A stretch of 8,650 nucleotides of DNA from Candidatus Krumholzibacteriia bacterium (GCA_029935695.1 JAOZJV010000121.1:1-8650); one strand, 5' to 3'. Shown: positions 1 through 7,145, counted from the stretch's first letter. Notes: generated by a model from the letters alone, not told the origin. Program-made: numbers and translations.

Positions 1-596
1 ACTTTCAGTCGCGAAAATTCCTGGGCAGTGGCATTCTTTTGACCGGATTCGAAGTAGCGCAAGGCCAACTCAGGGTCATTGTTTTCCAGACTGATATCTC
101 CCAAAAAATAGCGGGCAGCCCCAAAAGCCGGATCGGCGGGTTTAACCGAGGCAAGCATTTCCCTGGCGGCCTGCAATTGTCCGGCTTTGCGCAGGGTCAG
201 CCCGGACAACAGAAAAACTTCACCCGGCAAGGGCTCGATGGCGTGTTCAACCAGAGGTGCAAGAACGGAGTTGGCCTTTTCATACTGTCCCCGTGAAAAA
301 TGGATTTGAGCCAACTGCAAGGCCATTCCCACCCGCGTTGATTCAGGGATATTCCCATCTTCAAGGCTGCCTTTGATCAGGGCCAGGGCCTGGTCCGGAT
401 CTTCGGACAGACGGATTCTCCAGAGAATGTCTTCGCCCGGTTGGGCCCCTTCCCCACCTTGGATCAGACTTTGGCGTGCTTCTTCATAGCGTGCTTCACC
501 AAACAATCCACTGACTTGCTGTAAACCGGCAAAGGTGGGTAAACCCATGGCCAGAAAAACCAGGAGAAAAGTGATCGATGCCAACCGGTGCTTCAA
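1..596 (-). CDS. Secreted TPR-like repeat protein, 3' end outside window
   Basis: An uninterrupted reading frame starts at a TTG codon (596-594) and runs off the left edge, giving 198 full codons with no stop. The TTG start is supported by a GGAGG Shine-Dalgarno 9 bases upstream, by a 4-base TTGA overlap with the lapB stop, and by the protein it gives. Residues 1-23 form a textbook Sec signal peptide: MKHR, a hydrophobic core (about residues 8-19), then a T-F-A site for signal peptidase I. The rest is helical and alanine/leucine-rich, with TPR-like units at about residues 90-120, 124-155 and 158-186 (for example GQYEKANSVL and GDISLENNDPELALRYF). It is therefore probably exported to the periplasm or outer membrane and binds protein partners. 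No enzyme motif is visible. Coupling to lapB suggests an envelope role, which is inference. The missing C-terminus may carry a further domain. Confidence 0.8.
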   Translation of the reverse strand, partial: MKHRLASITFLLVFLAMGLPTFAGLQQVSGLFGEARYEEARQSLIQGGEGAQPGEDILWRIRLSEDPDQALALIKGSLEDGNIPESTRVGMALQLAQIHFSRGQYEKANSVLAPLVEHAIEPLPGEVFLLSGLTLRKAGQLQAAREMLASVKPADPAFGAARYFLGDISLENNDPELALRYFESGQKNATAQEFSRLK

Positions 597-1792
597 GTAA
601 CCGAGCCTCCGGAAAGTGTTTCGGGCCGGGCTTCGTAGGAATCGAAAGAATGACACTGGGGACAGAACCAGCGGATATCATCTTCATGTCTGGCGCAAAC
701 GGTGCATCGCCAGTTGTGATTCTCAACGGGCATGTCCAGCACGGACCAGATGCGGGAAAAATCCGTGGAAGGATCATCGTTGACCAGAATTTTCAGCATG
801 GGCGCTGCTTCGTCAGGAGTGAGCCCGCCTTGTCCGGTTTTGGATTCCAACAGTCGCAGGGCTTTGCCCCGCTCGCCCAGTTTTTCGTAAAGCAGAGCCA
901 GGTCGACCCACAAAGAAGGTGGTGCATGTTCTGACTGGCAGGCCCTTTCAAGAATGGGCACAGTGCGTGAGTATTGACCGGAAGCCAGGAGAACATGCTG
1001 CAGAACGGGCAGAAACAGGGACAGTTCCTGAGGGCTGTCAAAAAGATCCTGGGAAGCAAGAGTCAGCGCTTCAGCAGGATTATTATCAAAAGCAGCCAGC
1101 ATGGCCCTGACCAGGGTGACCCGGGTCTGGGCTTCGGGAATTTTCTTCAAATCCTTGAGGCGGGGACCGGCTTCACTGAATTCACCAGCTCGAACGTGCA
1201 GCATGGCACGATCCAGCTGGTATGAGGCATAAGCCTGGGTGAACCAGGGCCGATCAGTTTCAGGAGCGGCCTTGATCCCGTTTTTCAGGCAACGTGCCGC
1301 TTCGGGTTTGTTGTCCATGCCGTGCCAGTGCCGGAAACGGGCTTTCCAGTACCTGGATTTGCCAGAGGCATCCCGCACCAGGGTGTCCAGCACAGTTTTG
1401 GCGTCTTCCCATTTGTGAAGGTCCAGCAGGTCATCCACCAAAGACAGGCCCACGGTGACTTTTTTGGGCCGGGTCAGATCAGTTCTTACGGTCAGGCCGC
1501 GGTGCAGAACAGCGGCCCGGCCAGGATCGCCCTGCAGGCGTAAAAGATTTCCAAGCTGTAAAAAAGGATCGATGGAAGCCGGATGGTCATGAACCAGATC
1601 ACTGAGCATTTCCGTGGCACCGATTAAATCACCATCCAACCACATTTCCAAAGCATGATGGTAGCGATCTTCAGGAGCTGCATTTACCCGTGGCTCATGC
1701 ATGGCATGCCAGACGTAATACACCACCACAACCAGTACGATCAGTCCCGCACTCCAAGCCAGGATATCAGTCACTGCCTTCAGCCTTTGCAT
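593..1792 (-). CDS. lapB: LapB (YciM)-like TPR protein with rubredoxin-type metal-binding tail
   Basis: This is a 399-residue protein, close to the 389 of E. coli LapB. The N-terminus has one membrane helix (about residues 10-28), followed by a long TPR-type helical region (about 45-340) and a C-terminal knuckle with Cys363, Cys366, Cys377 and Cys380 (CTVC...CPQC). This layout of anchor, TPR array and rubredoxin-like tail is characteristic of LapB. In E. coli, LapB works with the protease FtsH to degrade LpxC and so limits lipopolysaccharide synthesis; it sits at the inner membrane facing the cytoplasm. It lies directly after lapA. The ATG at 1792 overlaps lapA by 26 bases and has no clear Shine-Dalgarno. 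A GTG at 1774 (giving MTDILAWSAG) lies in an 8-base overlap with the lapA stop and follows an AAAGG, so it is a reasonable alternative. Sequence identity to E. coli LapB is low outside the tail, so the role is inferred from architecture and context. Confidence 0.85.
   Translation of the reverse strand: MQRLKAVTDILAWSAGLIVLVVVVYYVWHAMHEPRVNAAPEDRYHHALEMWLDGDLIGATEMLSDLVHDHPASIDPFLQLGNLLRLQGDPGRAAVLHRGLTVRTDLTRPKKVTVGLSLVDDLLDLHKWEDAKTVLDTLVRDASGKSRYWKARFRHWHGMDNKPEAARCLKNGIKAAPETDRPWFTQAYASYQLDRAMLHVRAGEFSEAGPRLKDLKKIPEAQTRVTLVRAMLAAFDNNPAEALTLASQDLFDSPQELSLFLPVLQHVLLASGQYSRTVPILERACQSEHAPPSLWVDLALLYEKLGERGKALRLLESKTGQGGLTPDEAAPMLKILVNDDPSTDFSRIWSVLDMPVENHNWRCTVCARHEDDIRWFCPQCHSFDSYEARPETLSGGSVT
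606..610 (-). promoter_or_regulatory. Ribosome binding site fixing the TTG start of the TPR gene
   Basis: GGAGG on the minus strand lies inside the last codons of lapB, 9 bases before the TTG at 596-594. It decides the rare start codon, since no ATG or GTG in this frame upstream of the signal peptide core would keep the leader intact. Its position inside lapB fits translational coupling. Confidence 0.7.
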
Positions 1793-2108
1793 TCAGGGTG
1801 CTGGAATTGGATCCTTTGGTTTCCCGCAGCGGAAGAGTGCGCAAATCGTGGATTTCACGATCCTTGGTGGCCACTTCTTTTTTCAACTGGGCAATGGTCC
1901 GCTGGAAACGGAACTCGCGCAGGGCAGCCAGCAGAAAGCTGGTGGCAAAACCAACCATGAAGCACACAGCCACCACCCAATAAATGGATAGCTGCAGGAA
2001 TTGATGACCAAAGAAGTTGAGATCAACGACCTGGCCGCTGTTGGTGACAAAGAAATAAACCAGGGCAAAGAGCAGAACCAGGAAAGTCAGTCCACGGAAA
2101 ATCCACAC
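1767..2108 (-). CDS. lapA: LapA-domain (DUF1049) inner-membrane protein
   Basis: A small protein of 113 residues with two membrane helices (about residues 5-22 and 41-63), followed by a charged, probably coiled-coil segment (about 66-90) and a polar tail. The pattern FVTNSGQVVDLNFF between the helices and the helix-turn-helix membrane topology match the LapA family. In E. coli, LapA is made with LapB and takes part in control of lipopolysaccharide assembly. I chose the GTG at 2108 because GAGGGG stands 7 bases before it. The frame also has a GTG at 2126, adding six residues (MPRGFI), but without a good Shine-Dalgarno. It lies 43 bases after the miaB stop and overlaps the start of lapB, so the pair is very likely cotranslated. 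Confidence 0.85.
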   Translation of the reverse strand: MWIFRGLTFLVLLFALVYFFVTNSGQVVDLNFFGHQFLQLSIYWVVAVCFMVGFATSFLLAALREFRFQRTIAQLKKEVATKDREIHDLRTLPLRETKGSNSSTLNAKAEGSD

Positions 2109-2115
2109 GATGAAA

Positions 2116-2121
2116 CCCCTC
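2116..2121 (-). promoter_or_regulatory. Ribosome binding site supporting the GTG start of lapA at 2108
   Basis: GAGGGG on the minus strand, 7 bases before the GTG at 2108-2106. The competing GTG at 2126 has only a GGA directly against it. This favours the shorter LapA, in which the first membrane helix begins almost at once, as in E. coli LapA. Confidence 0.55.
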
Positions 2122-2151
2122 GGCACTCCGGTGACCCGGAAAAAGTTAGAT

Positions 2152-3525
2152 TTACTCCACAGTCAAAAATGTGGTGTTGCTGTAACCGGTGATGATGGCA
2201 GAAGCCTCATCCCCAATTTTCTGGCGATCATCCGCCACCAGAAATTTTCGATTGTTGGCTGTGCGAACCCGCCAGAACCCTTGCTTGCGGGCAGCAGTTT
2301 CGATGATGCCTGTCCAGGTTTTTCCAACCTGTTTAGTGGCCTCCACGTTCCAGATTTCTTCCTGCAACGCGAGAACCTCGGCCAGACGCCTTTTCTTCTC
2401 ATCGATGCTGATGTCATCAGCCAATCTGGCGGCCGGCACTCCCGGTCGCTCACTGTACTTGAATGAGAAGATCTGATCGTACTTTACCAACCGCAGAACC
2501 TCAAGGGTAGCTTGAAAATCCTCTTCGGTCTCTCCGGGGAAGCCCACGATGATGTCCGTGCTGAAGGTTACGTCGGGAATGACACTGCGGGCGTAGTCCA
2601 CCATTTCCAGGTATTCTTCCTGCTTGTAGAGGCGTTTCATACGCTTGAGGATGGCATTGCTGCCACTCTGGATGGGCAAATGCAACCAGGGACAGACTTT
2701 TTTCAGGGATCCGATGGCTTCCATGGTGTGCGGGTGCATGTCCTTGGGGTGACCGGTCAGAAACCTGATCCGCTGCAATCCGTCTATGGCTGAAACCCTT
2801 TCCAGGAGGGCGGCAAAATCCAAATCCTTTTCCCAGTTATAGGCCGTCACGTTCTGGCCCAGCAAGGTGACTTCCTGGGCACCGGAATCCACGAGGGCTT
2901 TGATTTCACTCTCAATGGCCTCCGGCGATTTCTCCGCCTGGGGTCCACGGGTGTACGGCACAATGCAATAAGTGCATTTGTAATCGCACCCTTTATGGAT
3001 GGTCACCAGGTGGCTGTTGTTGACGGGATAAAGGGAAGGCGGGGCCACATAGTGGGCGTCATTGCGATGGCCGGTGGCCGTTCGTTTACGGTGTTTTGTT
3101 TCTGAAGACCTGATCAATTCACCCAGCATACCCGGCAGTTTGTCGTAGTTGTCCACCCCGACAACCAAATCCACCCGGTTCACACCTTTATGCAGTTCAT
3201 TACCCAGACGTTCGGCCATGCAACCGCAGATGCCGACGGTCACCGGAGGCAAATCTGCATTGCGACGCTGCCGCCGTATCTCCCCCACCCGGCTGGTGAT
3301 TTTGTGTTCAGCCAACTCACGCACACTGCAGGTATTCAGCAGGACTACATCGGCATCATAAATATCAGATGCAGATTCGAAGCCGTCTTTTTCCAGAAGG
3401 CCGCCGATGGCCTGGCTGTCGTAGGCATTCATCTGGCAACCATAGGTTTCAATAAAAACACGGATACCACTGCCAACATCCGAAGGTTCATGCATGGCAT
3501 TGAGGTCTGTTTGAAAATCAGCCAC
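2152..3525 (-). CDS. miaB: tRNA-2-methylthio-N6-dimethylallyladenosine synthase MiaB
   Basis: MiaB adds a methylthio group to C2 of i6A at tRNA position 37, using S-adenosylmethionine and two iron-sulfur clusters, and so stabilises codon-anticodon pairing. All three parts of the family are present in 457 residues. The N-terminal MTTase domain has cluster cysteines 30 (YGCQMN), 66 (NTCSVRE) and 102 (GCMAE). The radical SAM core has Cys180, Cys184 and Cys187 (GCDYKCTYCIVPYTRG), then LLGQNVTAYN and the GFPGET motif at 328-333. A TRAM domain covers about 393-457. The NTCSVRE and QNVTAYN signatures separate it from MtaB. The start is a GTG with AAGGAG 9 bases upstream. Its first 8 bases overlap the end of mtaB, so the two are probably translationally coupled. 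One oddity: the usual arginine-rich stretch after YTRG reads PQAEKSPEAI here. Confidence 0.95.
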   Translation of the reverse strand: MADFQTDLNAMHEPSDVGSGIRVFIETYGCQMNAYDSQAIGGLLEKDGFESASDIYDADVVLLNTCSVRELAEHKITSRVGEIRRQRRNADLPPVTVGICGCMAERLGNELHKGVNRVDLVVGVDNYDKLPGMLGELIRSSETKHRKRTATGHRNDAHYVAPPSLYPVNNSHLVTIHKGCDYKCTYCIVPYTRGPQAEKSPEAIESEIKALVDSGAQEVTLLGQNVTAYNWEKDLDFAALLERVSAIDGLQRIRFLTGHPKDMHPHTMEAIGSLKKVCPWLHLPIQSGSNAILKRMKRLYKQEEYLEMVDYARSVIPDVTFSTDIIVGFPGETEEDFQATLEVLRLVKYDQIFSFKYSERPGVPAARLADDISIDEKKRRLAEVLALQEEIWNVEATKQVGKTWTGIIETAARKQGFWRVRTANNRKFLVADDRQKIGDEASAIITGYSNTTFLTVE

Positions 3526-4915
3526 GGGATATCTCTCCTTGGGCTTCTTGAATCACCTGGGTGACGGCACCGTATAATTTTCCACCATTCATGCCGGTGA
3601 TTTTCACCATGGCCAGAGTGCCTGCGGGCAAATCTTCAGCCAATAGAACGGTGGCGTAGTTGTCGGTTGTAGAGTTGCGGTAACCTACGACCTCACCTTC
3701 TGATTCAATGACCACCTCTCTTTCGGTCCCAATCAGACCGCGTTCAAAACTGTCCTTCTTTTGGGCGGCCAGTTCTCGCAGGATTTTGCTGCGACGGGAA
3801 ATCGTTTCCGGGTGGACCTGGTTTTCCATACTGGCGGCGGGTGTGCCGGGACGGGGCGAGAAACGGAACACATGAAGGTAACTGAATGCCAGTTCTTCCA
3901 CCATGCGGCGGGTCTCTTCAAATTCTTCATCGGTTTCACCGGGGAAACCCACAATGATGTCGGCACCGATGCCAAAATGCGGTACCACTGCCGCTACCTG
4001 GCGCATGGCTTCCCAGGCTCGCTCACTGCGGTAAGGCCGTTTCATGCGTTTGAGGACAGAGCTGCTGCCACTTTGCAGGCTGATGTGAAGATGCGGCCTC
4101 AGGTTGCTGTTGGCGCGGTACATTTCCAGAAGTTCGGGGCTGACTTCATTGGGATGGATGCTGCTGAGGCGGATGCGCAACTGTGGAAATTGAATCAGAC
4201 AATTTTCCAGCAGATTGACCAAAGGCAGCTTCGGTTCAAGATCGCGGCCGTATCCCCCGAGATGAATACCTGCCAGAATCGTTTCAGGGTAACCGGCCTC
4301 CACCAGTTTTTGAAGTTGAGCCAGGATATCCTGCTCGGTGCGGGACCTGCCGGGGCCACGAGCTTGCCAGATCAGACAATAGGCGCAACGCAGGTTGCAG
4401 CCGTCTTGAATTTTGACGAAGGCGCGGCTGCGACCGCTGAAACTGTCAATGAGGGGTGAATCGAAAACGGGATGTTCTTCGAAGTCGGACACCGCCAGCA
4501 GTGGGTGGTCGTCACCGAGTACCCTGGGCAACCATTGGGCCACATCGTCCTTATTGGTATTGCCCACCACGCCGTCGATTTCTTCCACCTTGGCCAGAGC
4601 CTCAGGCTGGGTCTGGGCATAACATCCGGCCACCACCACTTTGGCGTTGGGGTGGCGGCGTTTGGCTTGCCGCGCCAGGCGGCGGCACTCCTGGTCTGCC
4701 TTGCCCGTCACGGTGCAGCTGTTCAGCACATACACATGGGCCTCTTCGCTCCAGGGTACAATTTCCACCGCAAAGCGACCCGACATGGCCGTTTTCATGC
4801 CTTCGGTGTCGTACTGATTCAGACGGCAGCCCAACGTCCAGAAAGCCACTTTGATGGCTTGACCTGAAGATTCGCTGATGTCGATGGTCTTCAACTGTTG
4901 CAGGTTTTCACTCAT
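3518..4915 (-). CDS. mtaB: tRNA t6A37 methylthiotransferase MtaB
   Basis: MtaB converts t6A at tRNA position 37 to ms2t6A, which helps reading of codons that start with A. The protein has 465 residues. Its MTTase domain has Cys30 (TLGCRLNQYDTEG), Cys67 (NSCTVTGKAD) and Cys98 (AGCYAQTQPEAL). The radical SAM core has Cys173, Cys177 and Cys180 (DGCNLRCAYC), the GIHLGGYG segment typical of MtaB, and GFPGET at 323-328. A TRAM-like end covers about 396-455. The start was placed at the ATG at 4915 (MSENLQQ), which has GAGG 9 bases upstream and gives a normal family N-terminus. A longer frame from 5014 would cross the rpsA terminator and is unlikely. Unusually, the stretch after the third radical SAM cysteine reads LIWQARG, where most relatives have IIP or IVP. 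It is the first gene after the rpsA terminator and overlaps miaB by 8 bases. Confidence 0.92.
   Translation of the reverse strand: MSENLQQLKTIDISESSGQAIKVAFWTLGCRLNQYDTEGMKTAMSGRFAVEIVPWSEEAHVYVLNSCTVTGKADQECRRLARQAKRRHPNAKVVVAGCYAQTQPEALAKVEEIDGVVGNTNKDDVAQWLPRVLGDDHPLLAVSDFEEHPVFDSPLIDSFSGRSRAFVKIQDGCNLRCAYCLIWQARGPGRSRTEQDILAQLQKLVEAGYPETILAGIHLGGYGRDLEPKLPLVNLLENCLIQFPQLRIRLSSIHPNEVSPELLEMYRANSNLRPHLHISLQSGSSSVLKRMKRPYRSERAWEAMRQVAAVVPHFGIGADIIVGFPGETDEEFEETRRMVEELAFSYLHVFRFSPRPGTPAASMENQVHPETISRRSKILRELAAQKKDSFERGLIGTEREVVIESEGEVVGYRNSTTDNYATVLLAEDLPAGTLAMVKITGMNGGKLYGAVTQVIQEAQGEISRG
3535..3540 (-). promoter_or_regulatory. Ribosome binding site fixing the GTG start of miaB
   Basis: AAGGAG on the minus strand, inside the last codons of mtaB, 9 bases before the GTG at 3525-3523. 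The next in-frame ATG (3495, giving MHEPSD) has no such site, so the GTG start is preferred. Confidence 0.7.
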
Positions 4916-4934
4916 CAATTCCAACCTCATCAAC

Positions 4935-4951
4935 CGGATTTTCATAATCCG
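4935..4951 (-). other. Small hairpin in the mtaB leader
   Basis: A perfect 6-bp inverted repeat, CGGATT and AATCCG, with loop ATGAA on the minus strand. It lies between the rpsA terminator and the mtaB Shine-Dalgarno (GAGG, 4928-4925). No T-run follows, so it is not a terminator. It may be chance, or a structure in the 5' leader of the mtaB transcript. I see no convincing promoter between the terminator and mtaB. Confidence 0.35.
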
Positions 4952-4958
4952 TATACAT

Positions 4959-4992
4959 AAAAAGAGGGACGGGGTTAAAACCCCCGCCCCTC
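4959..4992 (-). terminator. Intrinsic terminator after rpsA
   Basis: On the minus strand, GAGGGGCGGGG pairs with CCCCGTCCCTC over 11 bp, with one G-U wobble and a 7-base loop, and TTTTT follows at once. This is a strong Rho-independent terminator, about 40 bases past the rpsA stop. It works only on the minus strand, as no T-run follows on the plus strand. It separates rpsA from the mtaB-miaB-lapA-lapB set, which must depend on readthrough or on a promoter I could not recognise. Confidence 0.88.
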
Positions 4993-5007
4993 TCACAGGC
5001 GGAACTA

Positions 5008-5026
5008 CGATCATTTCAGATGATCG
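5008..5026 (-). other. Perfect 7-bp hairpin just after the rpsA stop
   Basis: CGATCAT and ATGATCG form a perfect 7-bp stem with a 5-base loop, five bases after the rpsA TAG and 15 bases before the terminator stem. It lacks a T-run. It may be a 3' UTR element that shields the mRNA end, or a helper for the terminator. Confidence 0.5.
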
Positions 5027-5031
5027 AGGTT

Positions 5032-7083
5032 CTATTCGCTTTTCTTCTCTTCGGCTTCGACCTCAGCTTCGGGCTCGGCTGCTTCTTCAACTGCAGGTTC
5101 AGGAGCAGGTTCAGGAGCGGTTTCGGCCTTGGTTTCAGCAGCAGCTTCAGCCATGGCTTCGTCCTTCAGATCTTCGAAACCGTCGCCTTCGATGGCAGCC
5201 TTGGCTTCGGCTTCTTCAGCCTGCTGGTCAGCCAGAACGACATCTTCAAGACGAGGATGGTTTTCGATGAAGGCCTCAAGTGCCTCTTCGCCATCATCCT
5301 TCAGACGCTCGCCGATGGAAAGCACGATGCGACGGTTTTCGGTGTCCATTTTGATCACCTTCACCACCACTTCTTCGCCTTCCTTCAGATAATACTGAGG
5401 CTTGTCCAGCTTGGGAATACCAAGGTGTCCCAGAGGCACGAAGCCTTCCAGGTCATCGCCCATGGCCACGATCACACCGTGATCCAGCATGCGGCTGATG
5501 GCACCTTCGAGCTCACGCCCGATGGGGTATTCTTCGGCCAGGTTAGGCCAGGGATTTTCGTGCATCTGTTTGATGCCCAGGCTGATGCGGCGCTTGTTGG
5601 CGTCGATGTCGAGGATCTGCACCTTGACTTCGTCTCCACGCTTGAGCAGCTCTTTGGGGTGACGCACGCGGCGGGTCCAGCTCATATCCGAGATATGAAC
5701 CAGTCCGTCGATTCCCTCTTCAACTTCAACGAAGGCACCGAAATCGGTCAGGTTGCGCACCTTGCCGACAATGGTGGAACCCACGGGGTAGCGTTCGATG
5801 AGGGTCAACCAGGGATCGCTCTCGCATTGCTTGAGACCCAGGCTGATCTTCTCGTTCTGCTTGTCGATCTTCAGCACCATCACGTCAACTTCGTCGCCAA
5901 TGCTGACAACTTTGCTGGGGTGCTTGATGTGGCGGGTCCAGCTCATCTCACTGATGTGAATGAGACCCTCGACACCTTTTTCCAGCTCCACGAAGGCGCC
6001 GTAATTGGTGATGGAGACCACGCGACCACGCACGATGCTCTCTTCGGGGTACTTGGCTTCCACGTCATCCCAGGGGTAGTTCTGAAGTTGTTTCAGACCC
6101 AGGCTGATGCGTTCGCGTTGTTCTTCAAAGTCGAGAACCTTGACTTCGATTTCCTGGCCGATGGCCACCACTTCGCTCGGGTGCGTGACGCGGCCCCAGC
6201 TCAGGTCGGTGATGTGCAGCAGGCCGTCGATGCCGCCGAGGTCCACAAAGGCACCAAAGTCCGTGATGTTTTTGACAACACCCATGCGCACTTGGCCTTT
6301 TTCCAGCTCGGAGATCAGGCTGCGTTTTTTCTCTTCGCGCTCCATCTCGAGAACGATGCGGCGTGAAACGACAACGTTCCGCCGGCGCTTGTTCTTTTTG
6401 ATGATGCGGCAGTTGATCTCTTCGCCGATCATATCTTCCAGGTTCGGAACCTGGCGTAAGGCAACCTGGCTGCCAGGCAGGAATGTATCCACGCCCCACA
6501 GCTTGACCACCAGTCCACCCTTGATCCGTCGGTCCACGATACCGGTGACGATGTCGCCAGCCTCGTGAGCAACCTTGATCTTGTCCCAGACTTTGAGGAA
6601 GTCTGCGCGTTCCTTGGACAGAACAACCAGGCCGTCCAGATTTTCCAGTTTCTCCAGGAACACATCAAACGTATCGCCTTCGGCAACGGCATTGGCGCCG
6701 AATTCATTCAGGTCGATAACGCCTTCACTTTTGAAGCCGATGTTCAGCAGAACTTCGTTCTCACGAACTTCGATAACCGTACCGGGAAGAATCTGGCCTT
6801 CTTGAATGTCGGTCAGGGTTTCTTCGTACTGGTTCATCAGAGCCAGCATGTCATCAGAGCTCAGATCGTCGCCTTCGCCCTCTTCCTCGCGGTAATCGAG
6901 GTTGACGATGGTGGCGGGATCGTAAGTGTCGCTCAGCTTGGGAGCTGCAGGAGTAGGGATCACTTCGGCGGCCGCGGGTCGGTCGTCTCTGGAATCATCC
7001 CTCTCCGGGGTGTTGGTTTGTTCCGGAGCAGCGGTGTTTTCTTCGCGCGCTTCTTCGGAATCGGGATTTGGGTTGGTGGTCAT
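5032..7083 (-). CDS. rpsA: 30S ribosomal protein S1, six S1 domains, acidic tails
   Basis: S1 binds single-stranded mRNA on the 30S subunit and helps start translation. The protein has 683 residues against 557 in E. coli. Six S1 (OB-fold) domains lie at about 96-156, 177-242, 264-331, 349-418, 435-505 and 522-592. Domains 3-5 carry the strongest RNA-binding signature (TDFGAFV or TNYGAFV, then GLLHIT/GLIHIS/GLVHIS and ISLGLKQ or ISLGIKQ), and PW-containing linkers join them. The first two domains are degenerate, as in other S1 proteins, where they bind the ribosome. The extra length is an acidic, proline-containing N-terminal extension (1-75) and an alanine/glutamate-rich tail (about 593-683, with PEPAPEPA). 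The start ATG has AGGAGG 9 bases upstream (7098-7093). It follows cmk-plsC, a common pairing, after a 143-base spacer with possible regulatory structure, and ends at a strong terminator. Confidence 0.96.
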   Translation of the reverse strand: MTTNPNPDSEEAREENTAAPEQTNTPERDDSRDDRPAAAEVIPTPAAPKLSDTYDPATIVNLDYREEEGEGDDLSSDDMLALMNQYEETLTDIQEGQILPGTVIEVRENEVLLNIGFKSEGVIDLNEFGANAVAEGDTFDVFLEKLENLDGLVVLSKERADFLKVWDKIKVAHEAGDIVTGIVDRRIKGGLVVKLWGVDTFLPGSQVALRQVPNLEDMIGEEINCRIIKKNKRRRNVVVSRRIVLEMEREEKKRSLISELEKGQVRMGVVKNITDFGAFVDLGGIDGLLHITDLSWGRVTHPSEVVAIGQEIEVKVLDFEEQRERISLGLKQLQNYPWDDVEAKYPEESIVRGRVVSITNYGAFVELEKGVEGLIHISEMSWTRHIKHPSKVVSIGDEVDVMVLKIDKQNEKISLGLKQCESDPWLTLIERYPVGSTIVGKVRNLTDFGAFVEVEEGIDGLVHISDMSWTRRVRHPKELLKRGDEVKVQILDIDANKRRISLGIKQMHENPWPNLAEEYPIGRELEGAISRMLDHGVIVAMGDDLEGFVPLGHLGIPKLDKPQYYLKEGEEVVVKVIKMDTENRRIVLSIGERLKDDGEEALEAFIENHPRLEDVVLADQQAEEAEAKAAIEGDGFEDLKDEAMAEAAAETKAETAPEPAPEPAVEEAAEPEAEVEAEEKKSE

Positions 7084-7104
7084 GAAAGATTGCCTCCTAG
7101 TGAC

Positions 7105-7137
7105 AAAAATACACGCCAGGACCTCTATGGTCCGGCG
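7105..7137 (-). promoter_or_regulatory. Hairpin plus T-run in the rpsA leader, possible attenuator
   Basis: On the minus strand CGCCGGACC (7137-7129) pairs with GGTCC-T-GGCG (7123-7114): nine base pairs, one bulged T and a 5-base loop. TGTATTTTT follows, and the rpsA Shine-Dalgarno comes 6 bases after the T-run. The sequence GTCCTGGC, which forms the 3' arm, also occurs upstream at 7170-7163 and could pair with the same 5' arm, so two exclusive folds are possible. This layout resembles an attenuator or an S1 autoregulation element. The T-run begins four bases after the stem, so termination would be leaky. Function is inference. Confidence 0.45.
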
Positions 7138-7145
7138 AGTGCGGA

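Noticed and set aside
1..60. Possible frameshift at the left end of the TPR gene
   Set aside because: A careful reading of the minus strand keeps one frame open to the edge (ending YFESGQKNATAQEFSRLK), so the gene is simply cut by the window.
3761..4459. Plus-strand frame of 232 codons inside mtaB
   Set aside because: Shadow of the mtaB coding strand; no Shine-Dalgarno and no recognisable domain.
4916..5014. A 33-residue longer N-terminus for MtaB starting at 5014
   Set aside because: The added part is translated from the terminator hairpin and its T-run, has no ribosome binding site and is absent from the family. The ATG at 4915 fits better.
5640..6330. Repeated DNA blocks within rpsA
   Set aside because: They encode S1 domains 3-5, which are homologous protein repeats, not a DNA repeat or mobile element.
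5020..6366. Long open frame on the plus strand (448 codons) across rpsA
   Set aside because: It is antisense to a clear S1 gene, and its His/Asp/Phe/Gln-rich protein has internal similarity only because it mirrors the repeated S1 domains. No ribosome binding site or recognisable family.
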